Positions 18,864-27,923 of a stretch of 64,000 bases of DNA are shown piece after piece. This DNA comes from JAIOSF01 sp047159865 (GTDB taxonomy: Bacteria > Campylobacterota > Campylobacteria > Campylobacterales > Arcobacteraceae): contig NZ_AP038804.1 of the NCBI RefSeq assembly GCF_047159865.1, forward strand, positions 1,550,001 through 1,614,000. Reading direction: 5' to 3'. Within the stretch, counting starts at the first letter, position 1. Every line of letters starts with the position of its first letter. The position numbers and the translations under genes were made by a program. The notes beneath the pieces were generated by a model that was not told the DNA's origin, ran no database searches, and saw only the letters and a list, made by a program, of their open reading frames with translations.

Positions 18864-20978
18864 TTAACCATTTCTCTTTTTCATAATTTCTTCAGCAACA
18901 TTTTTAGGAACTTCCATGTACTGATCAAAAATCATTGAGTAAGTTGCTCTACCTTGAGACATAGATCTTAAGTCTGTAGAGTAACCGAACATTTCAGATA
19001 ATGGAACTAAAGCAACAACTAGTTTAACACCAGCTCTGTCATCCATAGACTGAACCTGTCCTCTTCTTTTGTTACAATCTCCAATAACATCACCCATGTA
19101 ATCTTCAGGTGTTTCGATTTCAACTCTCATCATTGGTTCTAATATAACTGCTTGTGCAGTAGCTTGTTTACAACCAGCTTTAAATCCCATAGAAGCAGCA
19201 AGTTTAAATGCCATTTCAGATGAATCAACATCATGGTAAGAACCATCATAACAAGTAACTCTAATATCAACTAATGGATATCCAGCTAAAACCCCACCAA
19301 GCATTGTTTCTCTACAACCTTTTTCAACTGCAGGAATATACTCTTTTGGAATTGCTCCACCTTTAACTTCGTTAACAAATTCAAAACCTTCTTCATTTGT
19401 TTCTTCAGCTGTCATTGGCTCAATTTTTAAATAAACATGACCATATTGACCTTTACCACCAGATTGTTTAGCATATTTGTACTCTTGGTCAACAGCATTT
19501 TTAATTGTTTCTCTGTATGCAACTTGTGGAGCACCAACTTCAGCTTCAACAGAGAATTCTCTTTTCATTCTATCTACAAGAATTTCAAGGTGTAACTCAC
19601 CCATTCCTGAAATAATTGTTTGACCAGATTCTTCATCAGTTTCAACTTTAAAAGATGGATCTTCAGCTGCAAGTTTACCTAATGCAATACCCATTTTTTC
19701 TTGGTCAGCTTTTGTTTTAGGTTCAACAGCAACAGAGATAACTGGTTCTGGAAAATCCATTCTTTCTAAGATAACTGGATCTTCTGCATCTGCAAGTGTA
19801 TCACCTGTAATTGTTGTCTTAAGACCAACAACAGCACCAATTTCACCAGCATATAATTCATTAACTTCTTCTCTTTTAACAGCGTGCATTTTAAGAAGTC
19901 TACCAATTCTTTCTTTTTTCATTTTTGTAGAGTTCATTACATATGTACCTGATTGTAAAATTCCTCTATAAATTCTAGTAAATGTAAGTTGTCCAACAAA
20001 TGGATCTGTCATAATTTTGAATGCTAATCCAGCTACTTTACCTTCATCTGTTGATTCAACAATTACAGGCTCACCTTCTTGTGTCTCACCTTTAATATCT
20101 TCAACTTCAGTTGGAGCTGGTAAATACATAGCAACAGCATCAAGTAAAGTTTGTACACCTTTATTTTTAAATGCAGTACCACAAGTCATAGGTGTAATTG
20201 TCATATTTAAACAACCTTTTTTAAGACCCGCAATGATTTCTTCTTCAGATAACTCACCCTCTTCAAGGTATTTTTCCATTAAAGCATCATCAGCTTCAGC
20301 AGCAGCTTCAACCATTTTTTCTCTATATTCTTCAGCTTGATCTTGTAACTCAGCAGGAATATCTTCTACATGGTAACTAGAACCCATAGCAGCATCAAGA
20401 TCCCAAATTTTAGCTTTCATCTCTACTAAATCTACAACACCTTGGAAGTTTTCTTCAGAACCAATAGGTATTTGAATAGGGATAGCGTTAGATTTTAATC
20501 TTTCATTAACTTGTGATTCAACATTAAAGAAATCAGCACCAGTTCTATCCATTTTATTAACAAAAATCATTCTTGGAACTCTATATTTGTTAGCTTGTCT
20601 CCAAACAGTTTCAGATTGAGGTTGAACTCCACCAACTGAACAGAATACCGCAACAGCACCATCAAGAACTCTCATAGATCTTTCAACTTCAATAGTGAAG
20701 TCAACATGGCCCGGAGTATCAATGATGTTAATCATAAGTTCTTCATTTGTTTTTGGGTGAGTCCAGTTACAAGTTGTAGCAGCAGATGTAATTGTAATAC
20801 CTCTTTCTTGCTCTTGTTCCATCCAGTCCATTGTAGCAGCACCGTCGTGTACTTCTCCAATTTTGTGTTCAACACCTGTGTAGAATAAAATTCTTTCTGT
20901 AGTTGTTGTTTTACCAGCATCAATATGAGCTGCAATACCAATATTTCTAAGTCTGTTTAGTGGTGTTTTTCTTGCCAT
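18864..20978 (-). CDS. fusA: Elongation factor G
   Basis: A 704-residue translational GTPase that drives ribosomal translocation. G1 AHIDAGKTT is at residues 17-25, followed by the switch region RGITITSA, G3 DTPGHVDF, G4 NKMDR and the later domains II-V ending at the IMKKRNG tail. Length is standard. The ribosome site is AAAAGGAAC. Unlike many genomes it is separated from rpsG by a strong hairpin and has its own promoter-like -10. Confidence 0.98.
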   Translation of the reverse strand: MARKTPLNRLRNIGIAAHIDAGKTTTTERILFYTGVEHKIGEVHDGAATMDWMEQEQERGITITSAATTCNWTHPKTNEELMINIIDTPGHVDFTIEVERSMRVLDGAVAVFCSVGGVQPQSETVWRQANKYRVPRMIFVNKMDRTGADFFNVESQVNERLKSNAIPIQIPIGSEENFQGVVDLVEMKAKIWDLDAAMGSSYHVEDIPAELQDQAEEYREKMVEAAAEADDALMEKYLEEGELSEEEIIAGLKKGCLNMTITPMTCGTAFKNKGVQTLLDAVAMYLPAPTEVEDIKGETQEGEPVIVESTDEGKVAGLAFKIMTDPFVGQLTFTRIYRGILQSGTYVMNSTKMKKERIGRLLKMHAVKREEVNELYAGEIGAVVGLKTTITGDTLADAEDPVILERMDFPEPVISVAVEPKTKADQEKMGIALGKLAAEDPSFKVETDEESGQTIISGMGELHLEILVDRMKREFSVEAEVGAPQVAYRETIKNAVDQEYKYAKQSGGKGQYGHVYLKIEPMTAEETNEEGFEFVNEVKGGAIPKEYIPAVEKGCRETMLGGVLAGYPLVDIRVTCYDGSYHDVDSSEMAFKLAASMGFKAGCKQATAQAVILEPMMRVEIETPEDYMGDVIGDCNKRRGQVQSMDDRAGVKLVVALVPLSEMFGYSTDLRSMSQGRATYSMIFDQYMEVPKNVAEEIMKKRNG

Positions 20979-21018
20979 CTAATATGTTCCTTTTCGTTAA
21001 TTTATCAAAATTTTTGTG

Positions 21019-21024
21019 ATTATA
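21019..21024 (-). promoter_or_regulatory. Putative fusA -10 element
   Basis: TATAAT on the minus strand, 41 bases before the fusA start and just after the rpsG terminator. No clear -35 is visible, as is common in this group. Confidence 0.5.
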
Positions 21025-21060
21025 CCTAGTTTTTACTTAAATATTAAATATAGTTAAATA

Positions 21061-21094
21061 AAAAAGGGGAAGTAAATAAATACTTCCCCTTTTT
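21061..21094 (-). terminator. Intrinsic terminator after rpsG
   Basis: AAAAAGGGGAAGTA pairs perfectly with TACTTCCCCTTTTT around a six-base loop, with T-rich flanks on the minus strand. It lies between rpsG and fusA and should end the rpsL-rpsG transcript. Confidence 0.92.
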
Positions 21095-21123
21095 TTAAAG
21101 AATAGTTTATAAAACTATAAAGA

Positions 21124-21591
21124 CTACCATCTATAATGAGCAAAAGCTTTATTTGCTTCAGCCATTTTATGCATATCTTCTTTTTTCTTGAATGAGTTTC
21201 CTCTTTCATTTGCAGCTTCGAATAATTCGTTAGCTAATCTTTCAACAGATGTTCTTTCATTTCTTTTTCTAGAAATATCAACAATCCATCTAAGTGCTAA
21301 AGTTTGTCTTCTTACTGGTCTAACTTCTACAGGTACTTGGTATGTTGCTCCACCAACTCTTCTAGATTTTACTTCTAAAAGTGGTTTAATGTTTTCAATT
21401 GCTCTTTCAAAAATCTCAAAACCAGATTCTTCACCTCTAGCATCAAGGTTTGCAATTGCACCATACATAATTTTTTGAGCTATTGATTTTTTACCATCTA
21501 ACATAACTGCATTGATGAATTTTGTGATCAATTTACTATTGTAGATAGGATCAGCCATTACTTCTCTAACTGGAGCTTTTCTTCTTCTCAT
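21124..21591 (-). CDS. rpsG: 30S ribosomal protein S7
   Basis: A 155-residue S7 that nucleates assembly of the 30S head and contacts the E-site tRNA. The MRRRKAPVREV start, the RRVGGATYQVP beta hairpin and the RWIVD segment are typical. It lies 16 bases after rpsL and forms a two-gene unit with it. Confidence 0.98.
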   Translation of the reverse strand: MRRRKAPVREVMADPIYNSKLITKFINAVMLDGKKSIAQKIMYGAIANLDARGEESGFEIFERAIENIKPLLEVKSRRVGGATYQVPVEVRPVRRQTLALRWIVDISRKRNERTSVERLANELFEAANERGNSFKKKEDMHKMAEANKAFAHYRW

Positions 21592-21607
21592 TTTCTAATC
21601 CTTCTAC

Positions 21608-21982
21608 TTATTTCTTTGGTTTCTTAGTACCATATTTAGATCTTGCAACAGTTCTGTTTGCAACACCAGCTGTATCTAACGCACCACGAACAATATGGTA
21701 TTTAACACCAGGTAAATCTTTGATTTTACCTCCTCTTACTAGAACAATACTATGTTCTTGTAGGTTGTGACCTTCACCACCAATGTATGAAATAACTTCA
21801 AATCCTGTAGTTAATCTAACTTTTGCAACTTTTCTTAAAGCCGAGTTAGGTTTTTTTGGTGTTGTAGTATATACTCTTGTACATACTCCTCTTCTTTGTG
21901 GACATTTGTTAAGTGCTGGAGAACCTGATTTTTCAATCACTTTCTTTCGCTCTTTTCTAATCAATTGATTAATTGTAGGCAT
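21608..21982 (-). CDS. rpsL: 30S ribosomal protein S12
   Basis: A 124-residue S12 of the decoding centre. The PTINQLIRKERK start and the TPKKPNSALRK loop are seen. Lys at 43/44 and at 88, where streptomycin-resistance changes arise in other species, are wild type here. It is preceded by a leader of roughly 125 bases with two hairpins. Confidence 0.98.
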   Translation of the reverse strand: MPTINQLIRKERKKVIEKSGSPALNKCPQRRGVCTRVYTTTPKKPNSALRKVAKVRLTTGFEVISYIGGEGHNLQEHSIVLVRGGKIKDLPGVKYHIVRGALDTAGVANRTVARSKYGTKKPKK

Positions 21983-22007
21983 TTTATTCCTTTATATAAT
22001 TTGGTTT

Positions 22008-22061
22008 GAACTATAAAGCTTAGTTCACGCTTCTCTTTTTAAAAGTAACAATAGTTACTTT
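22008..22061 (-). promoter_or_regulatory. Structured leader of rpsL
   Basis: Two inverted repeats lie between the probable promoter and rpsL: AAAGTAAC/GTTACTTT (22042-22061, four-base loop) and GAACTA/TAGTTC (22008-22026). They could fold in the leader RNA. The first is also placed to end the recA transcript weakly. Function is inference. Confidence 0.45.
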
Positions 22062-22114
22062 AGATACTACCTAATCTCGAAAAGGATTATTCGGTTTCTC
22101 GAAAAAAGTTATGG

Positions 22115-22120
22115 ATTATA
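22115..22120 (-). promoter_or_regulatory. Putative rpsL -10 element
   Basis: GAGTATAATCC on the minus strand, about 133 bases before the rpsL start, is the best -10 match in the 184-base gap between rpsL and recA. Confidence 0.5.
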
Positions 22121-22166
22121 CTCAAAGTAGGCTTAATATATCTTATGTTTATGAAGAAAATAAAAA

Positions 22167-23186
22167 TTACTTTTTATTTTCTTCTTTTTTACTTGTATCT
22201 ATACCCATTGTTAATAATATTTTTTGTTCTATATCATTTGCTATTTCAGGATTATCAAGTAAAAATTGTTTTGAGTTTTCTTTTCCTTGACCAATTTTTG
22301 AATCGTTGTAACTAAACCAAGCACCAGCTTTATCAATGATATCCATTTTTACACCATAATCTATAAGTTCACCCATTTTACTGATTCCTGAACCAAACAT
22401 AATATCAAATTCAACTACTTTAAAAGGAGGTGCTACTTTATTTTTTACAACTTTTACTTTGGTTCTATTTCCAATAACTTCTTCTGCTTGTTTTAGTGAA
22501 GCAATTCTTCTAATATCAAGTCTCACTGAAGAGTAAAACTTAAGGGCATTTCCACCTGTAGTTGTTTCTGGACTACCATATCCTGTCATACCAATTTTCA
22601 TACGAATTTGGTTGATAAAAACTACGGTAGTATTCATTTTGTGCATGATACCTGTTATTTTTCGTAAAGCTTTTGACATAAGTCTTGCTTGAACACCAAC
22701 TTGCATATCATCCATATCTCCATCAATTTCAACTTTTGGAGTAAGTGCAGCAACAGAATCGACAACAATTAAATCAACAGCTCCACTTCTTACAAGAGTT
22801 TCGAGTATCTCTAATGCTTGTTCACCATAATCAGGTTGTGATACTAATAAGTTATCAATATCAACACCAAGGTTTTTTGCGTATGCTGTATCAAGTGCAT
22901 GTTCTGCATCAATAAATGCACAAACTCCACCTGCTTTTTGACACTCTGCAATTGCATGAAGTGTTAGTGTTGTTTTACCAGAACTTTCAGGACCATAAAT
23001 TTCTATAACTCTTCCTTGTGGAATCCCTCCAACTCCTAGTGCTAAATCTAAGCCTAATGAACCTGTACTAATTGCTTCCATTTCGACAACAGGTTTATCT
23101 CCTAGTCTTATTAGTGTACCTTTACCAAATGCTTTGTCCATTTGTTTTATAGCAAGGTCTAAAGCGTTTTTTTGTTGATCATTCAT
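22167..23186 (-). CDS. recA: Recombinase RecA
   Basis: A 339-residue recombinase for strand exchange and SOS coprotease activity. Walker A GPESSGKT is at 65-72, Walker B is LIVVDSVAAL, and the L2 loop region contains GSPETTTGGNALKFY. The C-terminal tail is Lys/Glu-rich, as usual. The gene is monocistronic, between the argH terminator upstream and the rpsL promoter region downstream. No recognisable LexA box is seen. Confidence 0.98.
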   Translation of the reverse strand: MNDQQKNALDLAIKQMDKAFGKGTLIRLGDKPVVEMEAISTGSLGLDLALGVGGIPQGRVIEIYGPESSGKTTLTLHAIAECQKAGGVCAFIDAEHALDTAYAKNLGVDIDNLLVSQPDYGEQALEILETLVRSGAVDLIVVDSVAALTPKVEIDGDMDDMQVGVQARLMSKALRKITGIMHKMNTTVVFINQIRMKIGMTGYGSPETTTGGNALKFYSSVRLDIRRIASLKQAEEVIGNRTKVKVVKNKVAPPFKVVEFDIMFGSGISKMGELIDYGVKMDIIDKAGAWFSYNDSKIGQGKENSKQFLLDNPEIANDIEQKILLTMGIDTSKKEENKK

Positions 23187-23217
23187 TTTCTTTCCTCAAA
23201 TGTTTTAATTATGTGTA

Positions 23218-23223
23218 ATTATA
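23218..23223 (-). promoter_or_regulatory. Putative recA -10 element
   Basis: CACTATAATTAC on the minus strand, about 32 bases before the recA start and just downstream of the argH terminator. Confidence 0.5.
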
Positions 23224-23244
23224 GTGTTTATTTTCAAAATCTGT

Positions 23245-23273
23245 AAAAAGTATTGCAAAATGCAATACTTTTT
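23245..23273 (-). terminator. Intrinsic terminator of argH
   Basis: A perfect 13-base-pair inverted repeat (AAAAAGTATTGCA / TGCAATACTTTTT, three-base loop) begins within the argH stop codon and ends in a T run on the minus strand. Confidence 0.92.
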
Positions 23274-24648
23274 ATAACCAATCTTTAAAATAGCTGATTT
23301 GTTCTTTGGTTCTTTGCGTACTTGTTCCACCAAATGATGTTCGTGCATTCATTGAATTTCTCAAATCTAAATAGCTTAAAATCTCGTTATCAATATTTTT
23401 TATCTCTTCATTTGAACTTCGAATCTCTTCAATCGTTAATTCGCTCATATCTTTATTAAGTTTGTTTGCTGTGGCTACTACATCTTTTGTAATATAGTAT
23501 GCTTTTCTAAATGGTAAGTTTGCTTTTTGAACTAAATAATCTGCTAAATCTGTTGCACTTAAATGACCAACCTTACAAGCTTTTTCCATTTTATCTACAT
23601 TTATAATAAGTGTATCCATTACTGCTGTAACAATATCTAAAGAGATTTCACAGGTTTGAACACTATCAAAAACACCCTCTTTATCTTCTTGAGTATCTTT
23701 ATTGTATGCTAGTGGTAAACCTTTCATTACTGTAAGTAAACTGATGAGATTTCCATACACTCTTCCTGTTTTTCCTCTTAAAAGTTCAGGTACATCTGGA
23801 TTCTTCTTTTGTGGCATAATTGAACTTGTAGTTGCATATTCATCACTCATTTTTACAAATCCAAATTCATAACTTGACCATAAAATCAACTCCTCACTTA
23901 GTCTACTTATATGCATAACAGTAGTTGAGATATTAAATAATATTTCTAAGGCAAAATCTCTGTTACTACTTGTATCAAGTGCAGATTGTGTTGGAGAATC
24001 GAAACCTAAAAATTCGGCTGTTTTAAATCTGTCAATATTATGCGGAGTCCCAGCAAGTGCAGCACTTCCAAGTGGACAGTTGTTATTTCTGATATAAGAA
24101 CTTTCAAATCGTTCAAAATCTCGTTTGAACATATTTGCATAAGCTAAAAGATGATATCCGAAATTTATCGGTTGAGCGTGTTGAAGATGTGTCATACCAG
24201 GGATTAAAGTTTCTGTATGTTTTTCTGCAATATTTACAAGTGTATTAACTAAAACTTTTAGTTTATCTTTTAATGTTAGTGATTTATCTTGTACATAAAG
24301 TGTAAAGTCAGTTGCAACTTGATCATTTCTACTTCGTGCTGTGTGTAATCTTCCTGCAGCATCTCCAATATATTCTGTTAGTTTACTCTCTATTGCCATA
24401 TGAACATCTTCATGTTCAATTTTCCATTCAAAATCACCAGCTTCAATTTCACTCTTTATTCTTAATAATCCAGCTTCAATTTTCACTTGATCTTCTATAG
24501 TAATTATTTCTTGTAGGGCAAGCATTTTACTATGAGCGATACTTCCTTGTATATCTTGTTTGTATAGCTCTTTATCAAACATAATTGAGGCATTAAACTG
24601 GTCTAATAGTTGTGCATTTGTATTCTTTAGTATTTGTTGGTTGCTCAT
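23272..24648 (-). CDS. argH: Argininosuccinate lyase
   Basis: A 458-residue enzyme that cleaves argininosuccinate to arginine and fumarate, the last step of arginine synthesis. The fumarase/lyase signature SSIMPQKKNPD and the HTARSRNDQVATD segment are present. The start is placed at 24648 (MSNQQ), because AGGAGA lies just upstream; the frame stays open 24 codons further, but that extension would overlap the preceding channel gene and is not lyase-like. The gap to the MscS gene is seven bases, so the two are co-transcribed. Confidence 0.95.
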   Translation of the reverse strand: MSNQQILKNTNAQLLDQFNASIMFDKELYKQDIQGSIAHSKMLALQEIITIEDQVKIEAGLLRIKSEIEAGDFEWKIEHEDVHMAIESKLTEYIGDAAGRLHTARSRNDQVATDFTLYVQDKSLTLKDKLKVLVNTLVNIAEKHTETLIPGMTHLQHAQPINFGYHLLAYANMFKRDFERFESSYIRNNNCPLGSAALAGTPHNIDRFKTAEFLGFDSPTQSALDTSSNRDFALEILFNISTTVMHISRLSEELILWSSYEFGFVKMSDEYATTSSIMPQKKNPDVPELLRGKTGRVYGNLISLLTVMKGLPLAYNKDTQEDKEGVFDSVQTCEISLDIVTAVMDTLIINVDKMEKACKVGHLSATDLADYLVQKANLPFRKAYYITKDVVATANKLNKDMSELTIEEIRSSNEEIKNIDNEILSYLDLRNSMNARTSFGGTSTQRTKEQISYFKDWL

Positions 24649-24655
24649 AAATCTC

Positions 24656-25453
24656 CTATTGTATTTTATTTGTATGGATATCCATTTGTGGATAAGGGAT
24701 ACTAATACCTTTGTTATCAAATGTTAATTTTACTCTTTCCATCGTATCAAAGTGTACACCCCAATAATCTTCACTTTTTACCCAAACTCTTACTACAAAA
24801 TTAACACTACTATCACCAAGCTCCTTTACTGCTACAAAAGGTTCTGGATCTTGTAATACTCTTTTATCATCATTGACAATTTCAAGAAGTGTATTTTTTG
24901 CTAATTTTAAATCATCTTCATAACCAATGCCAAATACAAAATCTACTCTTCTTGTATCTTTTTTTGAATAGTTGATAATATTTCCTCCGATAATATTTGA
25001 GTTTGATACAATAATTACTTTATTATCCGGAGTTTTAAAAATTGTATTAAAGAGGTTAATCTCCTCGATTGTACCAGCTACTCCTCCAGCTTCAACAAAA
25101 TCTCCAATATTAATAGGTCTAAAAATAACAATCATAACCCCAGCACTAATATTTGAAAGTGTCCCCTGAAATGCTAAACCAACTGCTAAACCAATAGCAC
25201 CAAGTATTGCTACAAACGATGTTGTTTGAATTCCTAATTGATTGAGTGCTGATAACACTACAACAATGAGTAATAAGCCGTATACTATATTTCCTAAAAA
25301 TACTTTTAATGTTTCGTTTACATTAGATTTGTCTAAAAACTTTTTGAAAAGTGAAGTTAATATTTTGGCTGCATATTTACCAATGATAAATATAATTACA
25401 GCAATTACGAAGTTCAGTGCATAAGGTGCTAATGTTTCAATGATGTTGTTCAT
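24656..25453 (-). CDS. MscS-family small-conductance mechanosensitive channel
   Basis: A 265-residue inner-membrane channel with three transmembrane helices (about 13-32, 55-75 and 80-105), the third being the Gly/Ala-rich pore helix (GAIGLAVGLAFQGTLSN), and a cytoplasmic MscS beta and alpha/beta domain (about 105-262). It protects against hypo-osmotic shock by releasing solutes. It sits upstream of argH in the same unit, behind the nifU terminator. Confidence 0.92.
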   Translation of the reverse strand: MNNIIETLAPYALNFVIAVIIFIIGKYAAKILTSLFKKFLDKSNVNETLKVFLGNIVYGLLLIVVVLSALNQLGIQTTSFVAILGAIGLAVGLAFQGTLSNISAGVMIVIFRPINIGDFVEAGGVAGTIEEINLFNTIFKTPDNKVIIVSNSNIIGGNIINYSKKDTRRVDFVFGIGYEDDLKLAKNTLLEIVNDDKRVLQDPEPFVAVKELGDSSVNFVVRVWVKSEDYWGVHFDTMERVKLTFDNKGISIPYPQMDIHTNKIQ

Positions 25454-25514
25454 TTGTTTTCCTTTAGATTTGTGTGATTATACAAAAATAAGAATTAATA
25501 ACTTATATTATATT

Positions 25515-25547
25515 AAAAAAGGGGCAGCAATCGCCACCCCTTTTTTT
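25515..25547 (-). terminator. Intrinsic terminator after nifU
   Basis: AAAAAAGGGG pairs with CCCCTTTTTT around a GC-containing loop (two further GC pairs possible), with T-rich flanks. It separates nifSU from the MscS-argH unit. Confidence 0.9.
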
Positions 25548-25560
25548 ATACTCAATTTGA

Positions 25561-26541
25561 TTAAACTGGTAAAACTCGAATATTTTCATCTACTTTTTGT
25601 TGTAAAGTAGACTCAATTGCAAATAATGTACCTGTTGTTCCACTTGCACAAGAACCACATGCACCTAAGTATCTGATATATATATCATAATGCGGAAGAT
25701 TTTCTTTAATATCAATAATCTCCATATCTCCACCATCCATAACAAGCATAGGTCGGATATATTCATCAATTACAGCATCAACTGCTTTAATTCTTTGAAC
25801 AATAGTCATTTTATCAAATGAATTTGTACCTGATTGTGTAGTATCAGCAGCTGATGATAATCTTTCATTTTCTAATGTTTCTAATGTATCAGCAAGAACA
25901 TCTACTAAATATACATCTCGTGGCTCATGTCCACCTGGTTTGATACATGATTTACAGTAACTTCCTGCTTTTGTTGTTTTTATAAGTTCATCAATATCTT
26001 TGATATTATGTTCTCTAATTGCATCGACTAAATCTTTTCGAGTTTTTCTAGCACATTCACACACGATATCTGCATTTACGATATCATCTCTTGAGATACC
26101 TTTGTATTGTGCTGCTGCTTCAATAATAACATCGTATGCCATTACAGAACAGTGCATCTTTTGAGGTGGAACAGCTGGTGTATCTGAATCATCTCTTAAA
26201 AATGCTTCAACCTCTGTATTTGTGATATGTACAGCATCATCAACTTTTTTACCTATACATAGTTCAGCCATGGCATCACTTGATGCAATAGCAGTACCAC
26301 AACCAAATGATTTAAATTTACTATCAATAATTGTATCTGTTGATTCATCTACTAGCCAGTATAATCTCACAGCATCTCCACATGATTCAGCTCCAAAGTC
26401 TGCAACAATAAGTTTTGCTCCAGCTTTATCTGCATCTTCTTGTGTAAATTCACCCATCGCAACTGGGTTGTTCATTCTATCTTGTACTTTTTTACTATAT
26501 TGTTCCCAAACATTACCAGTAACTAGTTCATTTCTTGCCAT
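25561..26541 (-). CDS. nifU: NifU Fe-S cluster scaffold, full three-domain form
   Basis: A 326-residue modular scaffold. The IscU-like domain (1-135) has ligands C54, C81 and C131. A central BFD-like [2Fe-2S] domain (about 155-205) has C161-x-C163 and C196-x2-C199. The C-terminal Nfu domain (about 245-326) has C295-x2-C298. All cluster ligands are intact. No nitrogenase gene is visible, and Campylobacterota use NifU/NifS as the housekeeping Fe-S system. It lies 54 bases after nifS on the same strand. Confidence 0.95.
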   Translation of the reverse strand: MARNELVTGNVWEQYSKKVQDRMNNPVAMGEFTQEDADKAGAKLIVADFGAESCGDAVRLYWLVDESTDTIIDSKFKSFGCGTAIASSDAMAELCIGKKVDDAVHITNTEVEAFLRDDSDTPAVPPQKMHCSVMAYDVIIEAAAQYKGISRDDIVNADIVCECARKTRKDLVDAIREHNIKDIDELIKTTKAGSYCKSCIKPGGHEPRDVYLVDVLADTLETLENERLSSAADTTQSGTNSFDKMTIVQRIKAVDAVIDEYIRPMLVMDGGDMEIIDIKENLPHYDIYIRYLGACGSCASGTTGTLFAIESTLQQKVDENIRVLPV

Positions 26542-26595
26542 ATTTTTTCCTTTTTATATTTTTTTCTTTTAATACCGATTATTAAAGAGTTCTCT

Positions 26596-27792
26596 TTAAT
26601 GATCCTCAACAAATTGTGTAAATGCTTCTTGTTTTGCGTAAGTCATAGAGATACTTCTGATTCTTTCAACCGAAGATTTAACTTTTTCAATAACATAATC
26701 TACTTCTTCTTCTGTTGTAAACTTGCTTAGTGCAAACATAACTGTTGCATTTGCAATTTCTGTTTTTTCTCCCAAAGCTTCAACTACTGCGCTTGACTCT
26801 AAATCTTCACTTGAACAACTAGATCCTGTAGATATATAGATACCATTTACATTCATATCCCATAACATAGATTCACCTTCAACACCTCTAAAAGATATTG
26901 CTACAAGGTTTTTCAGCCTTTTTACTCTTGGTACATACGATTTTGTATCTGGAATTTTAAGCAGTTCATCTTCTAGTTTATTTCTCAATGATTGTGTAGT
27001 ATGTTCTAAAAATGATAAGTTGATGTTTGATATCTCAAGTGCTGTTGCCATTGCTGCAACACCATTATTGTATAAACTTCCACCTCTTTTTCCACCCATT
27101 ACATTTTTAGCACCGTGTATTAATGCATTGTAAGGTGCACCACCTTTTACATATAAAACTCCAACCCCTTTTGGTCCATGAAATTTATGTGCTGAGAATG
27201 TAAAGTAATCTACACCTAAATCTGTAACATCAACTTTCATTTTACCAATAGCTTGAGCTCCATCACTATGAAAAAATACATTATGTTTTTTAGCAATTTG
27301 AGAGATAGCTTTTACATCTTGAATAGCGCCTGTTTCATTTGATGCAATTAAAACAGAGATAAGACAGGTTCTATCTGTAATTGCTGCTTCAATTTCACTT
27401 ACTTTTACTAAGCCATTTTCGTCTGTCCCTACATAAGTAACATCCATCCCCATATCTTTACAGTACTTTAATGGTGATTTGATACTTGAATGTTCAGCAA
27501 CTGTTGAGATGATATGGTTTTTTTTACTTCCTTTTAAAAACTCATGTAAAAATGTTTTTATTACAGTATTGTTTCCCTCAGTTGTCGATGAAGTTATCAC
27601 GATGTCATCTTCATCTTGTGCCCCAATACCTTCATATAATGTGTCATAAGCATCATTTAAAAGTGCTCTTACCTCTATACCTTTATTATATATTACATTC
27701 ACATTTCCAAATTTTTTGAGATTGTTGATATATACTTCTTCGACTCTTGGGTCTATTTGTGTTGTTGAATTATTGTCTAAATATACTTCCAT
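26596..27792 (-). CDS. nifS: Cysteine desulfurase NifS
   Basis: A 398-residue class V PLP aminotransferase that removes sulfur from cysteine and donates it to NifU. The N-terminus MEVYLDNNSTTQID, the PLP lysine K203 in SAHKFHGPKG and the mobile catalytic cysteine loop STGSSCSSED are present. It is first gene of the nifSU unit, divergent from dapF across 131 bases. No IscR gene is seen. Confidence 0.95.
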   Translation of the reverse strand: MEVYLDNNSTTQIDPRVEEVYINNLKKFGNVNVIYNKGIEVRALLNDAYDTLYEGIGAQDEDDIVITSSTTEGNNTVIKTFLHEFLKGSKKNHIISTVAEHSSIKSPLKYCKDMGMDVTYVGTDENGLVKVSEIEAAITDRTCLISVLIASNETGAIQDVKAISQIAKKHNVFFHSDGAQAIGKMKVDVTDLGVDYFTFSAHKFHGPKGVGVLYVKGGAPYNALIHGAKNVMGGKRGGSLYNNGVAAMATALEISNINLSFLEHTTQSLRNKLEDELLKIPDTKSYVPRVKRLKNLVAISFRGVEGESMLWDMNVNGIYISTGSSCSSEDLESSAVVEALGEKTEIANATVMFALSKFTTEEEVDYVIEKVKSSVERIRSISMTYAKQEAFTQFVEDH

Positions 27793-27923
27793 TATTGATC
27801 ACCTATATTTTTTTTCTTTTTATATTCAGAATACTAACTTAATTAAGATAAAAATAGTCTTATTTAGAATATTTAATTATTATTTGATATACTTACACAA
27901 CTTTACAAATAAATGGAAAATAT

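Noticed and set aside
24649..24720. Upstream in-frame extension of argH
   Set aside because: It would overlap the MscS-family gene, has no ribosome site and is not lyase-like. AGGAGA sits just before 24648.
25561..27792. nifU/nifS as evidence of nitrogen fixation
   Set aside because: No nitrogenase or nif regulatory gene is in the window, and these genes are the general Fe-S system in Campylobacterota.
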